Shown one piece after another: positions 38,319-52,600 of a stretch of 64,000 nucleotides of DNA (positions are counted from its first letter, which is position 1; the number at the start of each line of letters is the position of its first letter). This DNA is from Sycobia sp. Sy_11 (lineage: Eukaryota; Arthropoda; Insecta; Hymenoptera; Epichrysomallidae), in NCBI GenBank assembly GCA_018907035.1, contig JACCIC010000004.1, positions 6,211,501-6,275,500 of the forward strand, read 5' to 3'. A model generated the notes under the pieces. The model worked only from the letters and a program-made list of their open reading frames with translations. It was not told the origin of the DNA and made no database searches. Position numbers and translations under genes: made by a program.

Positions 38319-40637
38319 TAAGTATCGCATTTAAATTATATTATATTTGCACGCATTACATTTAATACATAAGTTTCGTGGCTTTTTAATTTTGTATTAT
38401 TTTCTTTATTGATTAAATTACAAATAATGCATGGAATTAAATGAATATATAATTGTTTTAGTGACACAGAGTCTTGTAATTTGAGTATGTAATTTTGAAA
38501 GTATGTAATTTGCTCAAAATTTTCATTGTCAATATCTTTGTTTTAAAGAGGCATTGTAAAGAATAACCCCACAGTTGTTATGTTTGGGCATATCAGAGAA
38601 AACTCCTAAGAAAGTTACAGTCAAATCCAGGACCCAGACACGTGTCCCTCTCATTAAAAAGTTAATGTTCGAGTAGGCACAATTGAAACTGTCATGTAAA
38701 TATATAGCATATTAATGAATCGTATATTAATCTATATCGTACTAGAGCCAATTCAATAGATTATGAATTTATTTTATTTCGCAATTTTATTTCACAATTT
38801 CATTCGACAATAATTTAAGCGCTTCGATTTTATATTTCATATATTTCAGTTCAATTTACGATACATTTAAAATTGTCTTGATGGAATCGCGGAGTTACCG
38901 TTAATCTACCACGTTATGCCCAGTTGGATATCTTATGAATTTATAATTTTATTTCGCATTTTAGTTCATTTGAAACAGAATTCAAACTTCCATACAAAAT
39001 CCAATTGAATCTATTTATAGTTTCATTTCACAATTTCATTATGTATTGTGTGTTTCATGGTATATAAACATTGTATACAATATTTTCCACTTAAACTAAA
39101 TGTCACGAATGTTATTATTATAAAATTGTTTTATCATGTGACAAAAAAATAATATTAAAATATTAGAAAGGATTTTCGAAAAAGTGCATTTCTATTTATG
39201 AGCATATTACATTAAATTATAATTAAAATTAATTTAAATTAAATTAAAATTATAATTAAATTATAATTAAAAGTCAAACTAATTCCAAGTTGTAAAACCT
39301 AGAAACAATCTATATAAAATTCACAATGTGGCCCATTTATCGCGGATCATATGAAAAATTGAAAAAAAATATTTCAAGTAAAAATATACAGATTAAATTA
39401 ATATACTCATGAAAAATTCGATACTAATATCGTCTTCTTTTGGCACCGGCAAGAAAGTGTAATCGCAAACAAGCCCGTGCTTCTTCTGTTTATTCTTATT
39501 TTGGAGAAGAGTAAAAAAAGCACAAATCTTTTAAAAGGCACCTCTATTTAGAGGTTGAAAAACCGTAAAATTAGAGAATTAAAAAAATATCAATGAACAG
39601 GTATAAGATTTATTCTCGCTTCGATTTTTCTTTCAAACCTTAGGAAAATATAATAATTTGATCGCGTTGTAAAGCGATTCCCAAGGGCTATTCAACAATC
39701 ATCCTCGACAATATTGATTTCACTTTAAATATTCGCAAAAAAAATTCTGATGTTACAGGTCTTGGAAAGTATGAAACAATTGTTCATATTGAGATTTAAC
39801 GAAAAATCACTTCTCCAGTAAGAAGGGACAAACTACTTTTATTACTATAATATTATATATTGAAAAAATCTTTGACTTTTAGCTACTTCTCACCTTCTAA
39901 ATAGAAGTCATTTTCGAAAATTCAAATAAAAACAAAAACCAACGGGGATGTAGGTAAGAGACATATAAAGTAAACGGTTTACATATGGTCTGTAATTATA
40001 TTACCAATGGGAATAACCATCAAATTTCACAAAACTAAAATAAAACTAAAGATAAATGCTTAGTGTAACTACCTATATCCAGTAAAAAATATACTATATA
40101 GACATATCATACTAAATAATTTTTGAGTAAGCGAAGCACAGGAACCGGTGTAGCCTATTGTAAATGTTTTATATATAATTTATTTCATTTTTCTTAATTT
40201 ATCTCACCATTAAAATATAGTATATCATTAAATATTTGCTAAATTTGAATCAATGCAAAATCTTTACTGGAATAATTTACATTATTTATAAGCAAATCTA
40301 GGTAAATTAAATTTATACTGGATTTCAGTAGTTTTCGTTAATTCAGATTATATAAAATTGAGCAGATTTATAATTTTTATTGAATATCTGTATTTTCGAA
40401 TGTTGTAAGTGTATAGCTCGATATAAACTACTCGAAAATTTTTTCCACTGCAGAAATGTATATACGTTATCAAATGGCAATGAAATAATGTCCCTAGAAA
40501 AATCTAGTACAACGTTATCGTCTAATTCGATCCGCTAGACACAATCTCTTCGACTGAATCGATTTCAGAAAAAAGTTCCTGTTCGAGCTACACCAGAAGA
40601 AGGAGCGGTTAAAACTGATTAATTTATATACTGGACG

Positions 40638-40640
<3 letters not shown>

Positions 40641-40705
<65 letters not shown>
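40641..40705. repeat. (TA)n microsatellite
   Basis: About 31 TA units. Confidence 0.97.
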
Positions 40706-40708
<3 letters not shown>

Positions 40709-43700
40709 CAATAGAGTATCGAATCACGTTGATTTTTGCTACTTGCGCGAGCAGACTTTGCCTCTTACACAGTACCGAAATATCTAGAAAAGAATTCCGA
40801 AAAACATATTTTTGGAGTTCCAACTCAAATTCTTACAATAATCTTCTTAGATATATATATATGAAAGGATTTCTTTTAAAGAAACAAAAACTATATTTTT
40901 CTTTCCGAATTCGTTAATTGCAATACGTTTGTACACAGCCTATTTTTTTTTAAATTAGTTGACAACCTCTGTTATTGAAAAAAAATTTATGGAAAATATA
41001 AAATTTAAAAAATATTTTTGATGTAAAATTTTATCTCGTCAATTGTATAAAAGTTTAGTAAAAACCAGAAAAGATTTAAATTTGAATGATATTCAGTTAT
41101 TTATATAATTAATTAAAATAAAGCTGGTTAAAAATTTTTATTCTCAATCGGAGAAACCATGTTTTTGGAAAAATAAATTAACAATAATATACTAATAGTT
41201 TCAGTAGTAGCTTCGAATTATCATCATTTATAAAATTAAATAACATTATTCAATATCAAGTAAATGTCATACTGGAGAATGCGAGGGAGAAAGGTCATGA
41301 AATGACAAAGCCTTTTATGTACTATTTCAAAAAGAATTTTTACTCTCGATTATGACAGCTTTCTTCATTCAACGTCGCTTTATTATTCTTCTTTTTTTTC
41401 AATTTTTGTATATTTTTTTCATATTTATTTGGCATTTCTGCAAAAATATAAACATGAAAATCAAACAATATATATAAATCGTGTACGCTTCACTCACATC
41501 ATATCGACGCACTTTAAACGCATGTATGTATAATTGCTATCGTCATATCGAAGTAAACGAATCGAATAGATATAAACAATTTCTTATTTATCAAGGGAAT
41601 TTCACTTCTTAAAAAACAAAGAAAACATTCAAAAAATGATTTTAATTTACAAAAAGAAATACTATATATTAAAAATAAAAAAAATAAACTTTAAAGAAGT
41701 GAAATTCATATATTTCAGTTCTATCTATTCGTTTTATTTACTAAATAAATCTTATTATTTACAAATTGTACATGCTTTATTATTTTATGTACACTTATAC
41801 ATCTTAGCTACTTCACAAAATTTATCATTTATCGACTATTTTTGTTATTAGAATTAAGATACTATTATCGCAAACGATGAGTCGCATTAAAAATTTTGAA
41901 AGCTCGTTGATTCTAAATCTTTTGAAAGTTATTATAAATATAACTTGAAATTTTTCTGTTTATTGATGACATAAATTGGAATTGTATTCCGTGAACAAAT
42001 ATTCTTTGAATATAGTTCAGCAATTTGTAAATATACAAAGGAAGCAATTTATAATTGCTATGATAACTTTTAAATAAATTTCTATTTTAATTAGACATCC
42101 AATAAGTCCTGCATTGTCTCGTTATCCTACACACGAAATAAAGTATAAAAAAGAAGATTATCTAAAGAAAGTAATTCAATTTTGTATACAAACTTTAAAC
42201 TTTATGAATTTCTTTATTCGCAAAAAATAAATTTGTATACGCTTTGATAAAATGTTTAATAAGTTTTAAAATAACTACATAAATGATTTAAATGAATTAA
42301 TCACTTTTTATTAAATGTAAAGTGATGTATAGTCAAATATTGCAGCATGCTTTAAAAAGGTTTTATCTTCTGTAACAATTAATTCGATTTATATATTCTG
42401 TTAGGCTTCGTGACAATTCAAAATTATATTTCATTAAAAATGTTATCAACTTTTTTACATGTCTTTACAGTGAAGTTTAATGAAATGATTAAAAGCCCAT
42501 TTTCTTTGATATATTTCACTAATTATCATTCGATTTTCAATTTTCTGTTCTATTTGCACAATTGAATTTCTTTTAAATTATAATATTAACTATACTTAAT
42601 AATATTTGGATACTTAATAAAATAAGTTTTCTGCATTCCCTCATAGTTTGGAAACAAGTAAAAATATTTAAGCGTTTTTAATTATGCATTTACAATTTCT
42701 ATTTAAGAATTTATTATATGCATATTTTTCATTTTTGATACAATGCATATTTCACTAAATGGATTATTGGTTCTTTTAAAGTGGCTAACAATGGGAGTAA
42801 TTCATAATTCAATTTTTATTTCAATTAATTTTATGATTTTTTTACTTTTCCTGTTAACATGTAAAAATACTTATTTCTAAATTACGAGTTATTTAGAATT
42901 TAGAATAAAATCTCATATTTTCTTTTATATTTAAAATAATTTAATTAAATGAATTAATTCCGTGACTTATTTTAATTTAATAATAATGATAATAATAATA
43001 ATAAAACTATGTATACTTTATTGTTTAGAATATAAATTCTACTCATTCTCTTGTTCAATAGTTGAAAATGTTTAATTTAAAATTGAATATAAAATATAGA
43101 ATTGAATGAATATAATTTTAAATAAAGTTATTAAATCATTTGAAAATTATAGTTTGTATTATTACGAACATACGTTAAATCTCTGCATTTCAATTTTTTA
43201 TTAGTGAAATGAACAGTTTGTATACTTTTGGTGAAAATATTTTTATTGATATTAATATTTATTAAAATTAGTGAAAATTGTTTATGAAAGTGAATAAAAT
43301 TAAATGATAATTTACAACCATATATAAAAATAATTTATAATTAAATTTACTTAAAAATTTTATTGAAAATAAAAGAGAACACAAAAAAACGTTAATGTAT
43401 TACTCTAAATCAATTTAAATTATCACATTTATTTACATGTTTACAGCCAATACAAGCTTTATTTTTACAAAAATTTACAATATTTTACAGTTTATTCTAT
43501 ATTTAAAACTTGGTAATTAAATATTTCCACCAGAAATACGTAAATATTTCTTCTATATGGAGACTTGCATATTTGCACTCAAATGTAAGACATTCCAATC
43601 TTATAAGCGATATATATTGTTATATAAAAATGAACAATTTTTTCATTGATTTTGAATGCAAGTATTCAATTTTGAATAATATTAATAATAATAATATTAA

Positions 43701-46694
43701 TAATAATAAAAAAAAAATAATAAAAATAATAATTCTGAAAGAATTATTAATTTAATAATGATGATTAGAAGAATAATATTGATAGTACTGATAAAGATAA
43801 TATTGTTAGTAATAGTTAGTATTAATTAATTAATTCTCGATTACGACTCATCGATTGCGTAAAAAATTTTTACCTCACGACACTTTCCACTTTCGACACT
43901 TCAGATAAATTACGAAATCGCACTTAGTGTTAAAAAAGGTGCTCGGCTATCTATTCGTAGCCGATAAGCGTATTTAGCTTGTCATTGTCCGCATGGAGAT
44001 TTCGTTTAGTTTTTTCGAAACCCCGTGTCCCTTTGTTTTTTTTCTAAGGTATTTTTACATATTTATTTTCTTCCTTGCTAGAAAACTGAAACATTTTCAT
44101 ACACTAGCCATGTATCTTCTAGATTCACTGTATGCAACATTGGCGCATCCTTGTGAGCGCGTATAAAAGGTATAAAAAATTAATTTCAAAACATTAAAGC
44201 TTTCAATACCTATTTGTTATTTATATTATGAAATATTACTATAAACAAACGAGAAAAAATGTTTAAAAAAATTTAATAAAATATTTACAAATTTAATTAC
44301 AGCTTAAAATATGTTGTCAAAAGAAAATGCTTTTTTCATTATAATCTATAAAAATATTGATTATATTATTTAAAGATAAAGCTGTAGGAAGTCATAAATA
44401 ATTATGTGGAATATGAATCCTTGTAACGTAACTTTTTATTGTGAGCAATTGAAAATCATTTGATCCATACATTCCGAAGCTATTCTTCCACTGAAATATG
44501 TTAAGGGTAATAATTGAAATATGAATTTCTTGTAAATTTATAATGACGTAAATAGATCAATTTATTGGAAACTTAAAAACATCATGGCAATTTATGAAAA
44601 AATTTCAAATTTCAAGCTTTTCATAATTTGGAGTTTGAAGGAATCAAGAATTTTGAATTTGATTAGATTGCAAAATTTGTAATATATTTCATCATATTTT
44701 AAAAACAAAATAAAGTTTTCTTATTATCCAGATGGAAAATTATTTATAAGACTCTTCAGGCAGTTGCAGAAAAACTATAATTTCTCCAATTGACATCTAA
44801 AATACTGACTTGCTGCTTAATTATAAATACTATTTTAAAGCTCTTCATAATTTACAATATACATTTAGAAATAATGTACATAAATTTTATAAACAATTTT
44901 AAAGTACAAGCACTTAAAAAATATATCTATTAAATGTATTAAATATACAATACTTTTGCTATTAACTAATTTTTTCCATCGTGATAATTTAAAAAATATA
45001 CGAAATTTGATTTATGCAAGCAAGAAAGATTTTTCATAATCTGTTACATAATTAAAACTTAAATTTGTTTAAATTAAAATATCTTTTTGCATAATATATA
45101 AATTCACTTCATATCAAAAGCTCAAAATGAAAAGTATACTCTTTTATATTGAATTTATAAAACTAAACAATTTCTTTATTCATAATTTTCGTTCGTCGAT
45201 TCACAATGAAAAAAAAATCTAGTAATAAAAAAGTCTTGATTCAATCAAAAACTTTTGTCGCTTTTAAATTTTTATATATATATGGAACGGTGAAATTTTC
45301 TAACCGCATTATTATTATCCAACTCTAAACTTTCCTAATAATGAAATGATATTAATATTTACATAGAGGAAGGCTTTAAAAAATATAAAGGTTACTTTTA
45401 TTATTATTTTAAATATTTAAATCAATGATAAACATCGATTAAATACTCTGATCATTAATTTCTTTGATATATAAATTAAGAAAATTAAAATTTGAGAAAT
45501 TATATCAAAATAGAACGATGAAAAAAATTTAATAAGCTTTTTAAAGCTTGTTTTGGGAGATAGCTTTAGAAGCTTAATTTTTTAGATTCTGAATTTTAAT
45601 TTCACCGTAGAACATATTTATAAATTTATTTAATCCTCTCAATTACAGAAAAAACATCAGGCACTGTAGTTAAAACTTTGGTAAGGGACTTGATATTGAA
45701 GTTCTTCTGTTCCTTTTACATCATATGTACAAAAACATGTAAATCTCAAGAGTGGAAATTTTGTCGATCTTTTTACGCGAGAGAGATTTATATAAAAAGA
45801 AGAATCAAAATATGCAAGGATTCATTATTTTTCCCAAATATTTTAATTTAGTAAAATACATTGTAAAATATGCAATAATTCTTTTACTTTTTTCATCATT
45901 TACAAATACACGGTTCTTCAATCTTATCAGCTTTTGGTTTTTTCTCCTACATATTTTACAAATAACAGATGCGTCGTATCGTTCTGTTCTAGTTTCATTA
46001 TTTTTATAGAAAAAAGAAACAAACGTTGATTTCTACTGCGATCAATTAAAACGAGCAAAAACTCGACAGTTACGAATCAACGCACGTGTTTTTTTATCTG
46101 TTTGCCTTTCTTTCAACAAATATATATGTATATATATATATATGTATATAATAACAAAATTTACATAGAGATTAACGGCCCGTTGTACATTATTAATAAT
46201 AATCGTCATTATTAAGATGAATAATAATGATCAGTATTTTTGTATATCTTACAAGAACAATATTTTACCGAGAGCTTACACACGATGGAGGAAAAAACTT
46301 ACAAGTTCATCAACATGAAATGGTTTTCATTTTAAAATACATGTGATGATTCGTTCATAAATTCACGCGTCAACTGCTTCACTAGTTCTAAACTTTAATA
46401 ATGCATGTTATTTTAATAAAAGAAGAAAACGAATAAAGCTTCTTTCCTCCCAAATTAAAAAATAAAGACATGTCCGGGATTGATCATAACTATATCTAAA
46501 TATTTATAAGTATCTATACATCCGTAGGTGTACTTGATATAAGATATGCTTATCAAATAGCCGAAAAAAAATTGTGCCCTTCCACAACGTCTCTATTGTA
46601 TTCTTCATTTTAAAAAATGGAAAAGATAAATCTATCTTTCTGCAGGATTTTTGATTATCAACCACATAATTTATGAAATTTTTATTCATTTTCA

Positions 46695-49600
46695 TTAGGT
46701 AATTTTATTGGCGCCGTTATGTATCATCTTGTGGTTCATGATAATGTTTTTCCCTTCTTCTTGCAGTTTCATCAGATATTCTTCGACAAGGCCGGCGAGC
46801 TTTCGTCGTTTGAAGCGTAGCAACTCTTTAATAATGTCGTGAACGAAGGCCAGTCGGATATCGAGGTTACCGTGGATCGTCTCAAGGTACGTGAAGAGGT
46901 TGCTAAAGGCTGAAACAAAAAGGCGAAAATTTCATTTGAAATTTTAATATTTCAATTTGGAAAATTCATATAATATCTTAAATATATCTTAATTTGTTAA
47001 ATAAATAACAATATGCATATTAACATATTTTATTTAAAATTTTGCTTATATTCGTTACTTTTCAGATTCTGGATAAAAATTGAAGAAACGCAAAATGGCC
47101 TTTAAAAGCTTAAATTAGTCCTTTGCATTTTCTATTCATTTATTTAGCAAGATAAGATTTTAAGATGCACATAAATAATATCAAATATTCCAGTGTTCAC
47201 TAATTATTTAATAATATTTAAGTTACAGCAAAATCTTTACTCTGAATTTGAGAGACATAAGGTTATAAAAGTTAGAAAGTTATACGGACAAGTATAAAAT
47301 TTATTAGAAACTTTTTGCTACCTTCTTACAAGGCTACAAACAGATTAGTAAGGTATGTAACTTTTTGTTAAATCTGTTGCTGAAGGATTACATGTAACAA
47401 CAAAGCTAAGTAGATTAATTTTATTGAAAATAGTTATTGACATTCAGGTTTTTCACGGTCATATAAAGATATATTAAAACTAAGAAATCAAAATCACTGA
47501 ACTAAATATTGAATGCACGAGAAAGGAAAAACTATTTGATTAAATCAGAACTGTTTCAGTAACTCTAAATAATGAATGCACGAGACAGTAAACATGGTTT
47601 GGTTACATAAAAACTGTATAAAATGTACACACGTTAAAGATACTAGTAGACCAAGTCAGACACCCTAATCACACAAATATATAAAATCTAATTGCAATTA
47701 ATATTAAAAATATCGGAGGAAATTGAGATTCTGAGTGAGATACATATTAAAGATTTATGTGCTACAACTATCCCAGTCTCAAGATATATGAAATTAAATA
47801 AAAACCTTCACTTTTGGTGCCGAATCGAAAAAAGATTAACATTTCAAAATGTTCTAATGATCCTATATCTGATGCTAGCCTACAATTTCTAATTGGTTAT
47901 GATTGGAACTGTCGATTTAGGTTCGATCTAATTTATACGCGTTAGCGCAGATAATTTTCTACCTATGATAATAACACGTATAAAACTTTAATCGAAAATA
48001 ACTAAACAATTGTACATTCGCAGACATGGATTGATTATAAAGACAATATTCCCATTATGGAAATAACAAAAATTACCTCGATCGTACTGGACCAAATTCA
48101 TAACCCATGAGGCGCATTATTGCTTAACTCCGAAATATATCAATAACTATTGTTATTAATTATTTTTGGACTATTTTTATTATTATTTATGTACTTGTTG
48201 AATAAACTATCTACCGATAATTTCATGCTCTAATTGATCACGATAAATATATAAATATTTGTGTACTGAACAATTTAAAAATACAAAATTTAACAAACAT
48301 TTTTATTCCTGTAAAAATTTTCTGTTTTATCGATTTTTAAATCAAAAGGATGAAATAATTTGAAAGGAGTCACATTTAATTTAGCCATTTAAGCATTACC
48401 GTATATTTTATAAGCGTTAAGCTCCTAACCATGACTTCTATAATACCATTATTAAAATTGCTGAATTTATTATTTATTTCATTATTTACGTAAAAGGGTA
48501 GTTTGCTTAACTCATAAAAATAAATTTTTCGAATTTTAGATTTAATTTACCACTTTAGATGATCTTCAAATGTAATATATAAATTGAATTAAGGCCATTA
48601 GCAGATATCCTCTTTACAAAGAATTTTTCAGGGCGATTATATAAACAGAGTAAATAATAAGAAAAGTAAAGATTTCGAAATTATTTCTTTATATATCATC
48701 TTAGCTGTTTTTTATATTATTTTCGCCCTGTATGATCAGTGCAAGAATATTCTATTCATGAGTGTTTTTCAGCGTATAACAGACCATTAAAGGATATTAT
48801 ATATTATAAAAGATATTACAGCGACTATCAAATGTAATTATTTATTATTTACTCAATAATACACAACTGAAGAAAAATTAAATACACTACTGGTCAATAT
48901 CTTTTTTTCATCTAAAGTAAATTAAATTTGATACAAACAAATCTACGTATATCATTATTAAGTTGAACAAATTTACAAAGACTCCTTTTGAAGCCATTAA
49001 ATTTTTCTATTGTTAACTCATTCTATATTATTAACTTCTGTATAGTATCAATATAAAAATTCCTGTGATAAATTTATAAATTATTCACTATTATTATTAT
49101 AAAACTTGATATAATATACATGCCCATTGTCTTCAAAGCAGCAGAACATTTTCAAATTACTTTACATATTTTGCTACGAAAATAATTTTACAATATTTTT
49201 AAAGTAATTTGAAAATGTTTTTTTCTGTTTCTGAAAAAAGTATTTTGATCTTTAATTCGGATTTTCTTGAATGATTAAATTTTCGATATAGAAAAATATA
49301 GCAAGCATATAGTAGGTAAAAATAAATAAGTCTTGTAAATTTAATCAACAATGTCTTAATAAAATATTCGATTCAGTTTTAAGTTAAGTTAAGAGTTTTT
49401 TATGCTTATCAAAGAAATTAAGTGAGTCAAATTATTCAGAGGGATGAATTATCCTGCACGTAGAGAATCAATTTTGGCTAAAAAATTTTTTTAAAATCCA
49501 CAAACACATTAGATAAATATTTCGAATAATTTTTTATGCAAATTTGGTTTTTTAGAAACAGTTCAAATTAAATAAATTTTTTTTAAAAGAAATATGTGAA

Positions 49601-52600
49601 TTGTGGAAATAACTTTTAAAAATACAATTTAAATATAAGTTTTGAACTTATATTTAAAAAATGAATGTATCTTGTTTTAAAACTGTTTTAAAAATAAAGA
49701 CAAACTATTGTTACTTATGCATTTCTTTTCTTCTAGTCTAAATAAAGGGGTTAAATAATAAACCTAGTCTTTGTAATACACATTTGAAAAGGTTTTAATT
49801 CTCTTTTTTCATAGAGTAAAATTTGTTTAAGTTACGGATAAAAGTTACTAATTGGTTAGCAGGCTAATAAAACTTAAGAAAAAAATATATTAACATGGTT
49901 GTCTAAAGAAACTAAAATGATACTTTTGATTAATAATATTAAATTATTAAATCACTTAGTTAATAAAAATTATCACAGTAAATATATAATGTTATAAAAT
50001 GCAATGTTTAGCTTACTGTATTTAATTATATATTTACTGACTAATGAACAATAAATCAATTAGATAATCCAAATGGTTTGCATAAATTAGATTTATTTTG
50101 ATGCCGATATTGTTTTTTAACGAATTCTTAACATCTGAATATGTCAAGGAATTTCAGATATAACTAGGTGAATTGTGTATATTACTTTTTAATACTTTAA
50201 TGTTAAAAACAAATGATATAATCCATTTATCTGACGTTGTTCATTATATGATTAAAATAATGATAAAATTTTGTATACCGTAGGGTCAAAAAAATTCTTA
50301 TAAATTTGTTGTTTTCTGCAAGAAATTTCACCAGAAAAATATTAATATACTGCTTCAAAAAATACACTAAGAATTTGTAAAATTACAAATTTATATCATA
50401 TGAACAAATTATTTGAAGAATGTTGAAAACTGTATAACTAAATTCTCATCTTATTCAAGTAACCGGTATTAACTTATTATAAACATAAATTGTATTAACT
50501 TATTATAAACATAAATATATTAACTTATTATAAACATATAACACATAGCACTATTATAAACATAAATCGCCAGTTCACACTAAACTAGCCCGTTCAGAAA
50601 TACTATATAAAGAAAATCCCCTATCATCATTTGCCACGTAAAGAATTTTAGCTATAAAGAACGCGATAAAAAAATCTCACACGCGCATTTGCCGTAAAAA
50701 AATCTCAAATCAAAGAATAAAACCTATAAAAATACGCCGAAAACTATTGTGCTTAATATTGTTCATAAAAAAACTAGCTCGCGTCGATTTGTTTTCCATG
50801 AAATTTTTTTCTTTCTAAAGACGTTTTCTACAGTTTAATCGTAGTGCCTAATTTTAAACAGAATACTTATAGTCTTTGTGGCTTATTTAAGGTGTATTTT
50901 TTTAGTCGCCGATACCGATGCGATGGTATAGTTTTTATTGCGTTTTATAGATGAGATTATTTTTATTGCTAATATTTAAATGAGCTTATTTGCATTAATA
51001 TAGGCAAAATATTTTTATAAATTAATTAAAATTACTTTAATTAATAGTTTAAAATACGTTAAAGTTTTTATTATCTGATGAAATCAATGGATTTTAAAAC
51101 TTTTTATATAAATTTTAAATAATATAAAATACATTAATTTTGTATACAGTTCAATTAACCTGATTTCTGAATATTATGATATAAGCACGTAAACTCCGAG
51201 GTAAACTTTCTCGGAAGTATATCACTATTAATAGAACAAAAATTGAAACCGTTATCTAAATTCTGGTTAAAACCGTAATTCTTGTTTTGTGAGTATCGCT
51301 CGTAATTCTTATCAAAGCGCAAGAATTTTTTTGATTAAAAATTCATTCTCACAGTTTTTCAAAATAATTAAACATTGTACAAAAATAACAAAAGCATTAA
51401 ACAAAGATTTCAAGATAAAGAGAAATATCAGAAAACGCTAATTAAATTATAGTCTTGGAATACGCAAGAGGAAAGGACAGTAGTAATTTGGTGGTCTCAG
51501 TTCAAGTCTCGATCTCTCGGCCGATTGATACAAGCATCGCTGTAAAAATTTGCATCCGTTTTGTTTACAAACACATCGTAGACCTCCGTCGCTGATTAGC
51601 ACCGGTATTTGGAAGCATAAATAAAGCGATGTTAAATAATAATATTAAAAAAAAAAAATACTCTTTGAATATTCTCAAGTATTAAAGTTACTGATGCTTC
51701 AAAGGAAAAAAGATAACTATCCCTTGTCAATTATAATTATAAAGATAACTATCCCTTGTCAAAATCAATTATACGGAAACTGTCGATATTTGTATAAGTG
51801 ACTTTTGTCAGTCGTTAAAGGAATCCTCTATAAGAAAAAAATTATCAATTTTCTGACAATAGACGTTCACAATACAAAAACCATTAAAGTTTGGGTTTTT
51901 TATGTCATTAATCAGCTTTTTCACCACGAAAATATCCAGTTTTATAATAGTAAATATTACACCTTATATCTTAAACTATACTTATTAATATTTGACGATT
52001 GCATTTTTTACAGATACCTAACTGGTAAACTAACGAACTATATTTTAGCATTAAGAATAAATCGTTTTTTTTTTAATTTTTCATATATTATATTATATTA
52101 CACTGCATAATATTACCGACACTATAAAGGTTAAGTTATTTTTTATAAAATATATTATTTGGTGTTATTTTGCTTATATTCAATAGAAGAATACTAATTT
52201 TTTTCATTTTGCAGTCTAAAGAGTGGTATATGTTATATTGGAATAAAGGGTTTGCGATTTTAAAAAGGTAGAATTCTGAAATGATATCGTGAATTCCTTA
52301 TCAGATCAAGATGGTTTTCTCGAAATTTATACTTATTCACAGCAACATAAATAAGAATTTCTAAAGATTTTTAATAAATGACCAACCTCTGTGGTAATCA
52401 CATACCTTCTTGCAAAATCTCGGTTCTTTCTGCTTTTGGTATAAGCGATAAGTTTTTATTGAAAAAAACTAAATCAACATCGCTGGATGTTGATTTCTAT
52501 GTAATTATTACTACACCAATTACTATACTAAGACAGTTTATCCGATGTATATAATTAATCAGAAATATATTTCGTTTGAAGATGAAGAACAAAAATGTAA

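Larger units (their letters stand above)
36251..46694. other. Ten-kilobase stretch with no recognised gene
   Basis: It contains a CA/TA compound microsatellite (37302-37430), a TA-flanked MITE (38151-38318), a TA microsatellite (40641-40705), and A/T-rich DNA with repeated words such as ATTGAATCTAT and TTTCACAATTTCATT between 37.6 and 39.1 kb. A patch of higher G+C lies at 43860-44060. Open frames are short, AT-driven and without similarity to anything I know. It may hold distal regulation of Ras or the 3' end of INTS6 transcripts, but nothing in the sequence proves this. Confidence 0.5.

Noticed and set aside
51480..51610. tRNA-like phrase GTTCAAGTCTCGA
   Set aside because: No matching acceptor stem, D arm or anticodon arm could be found around it.
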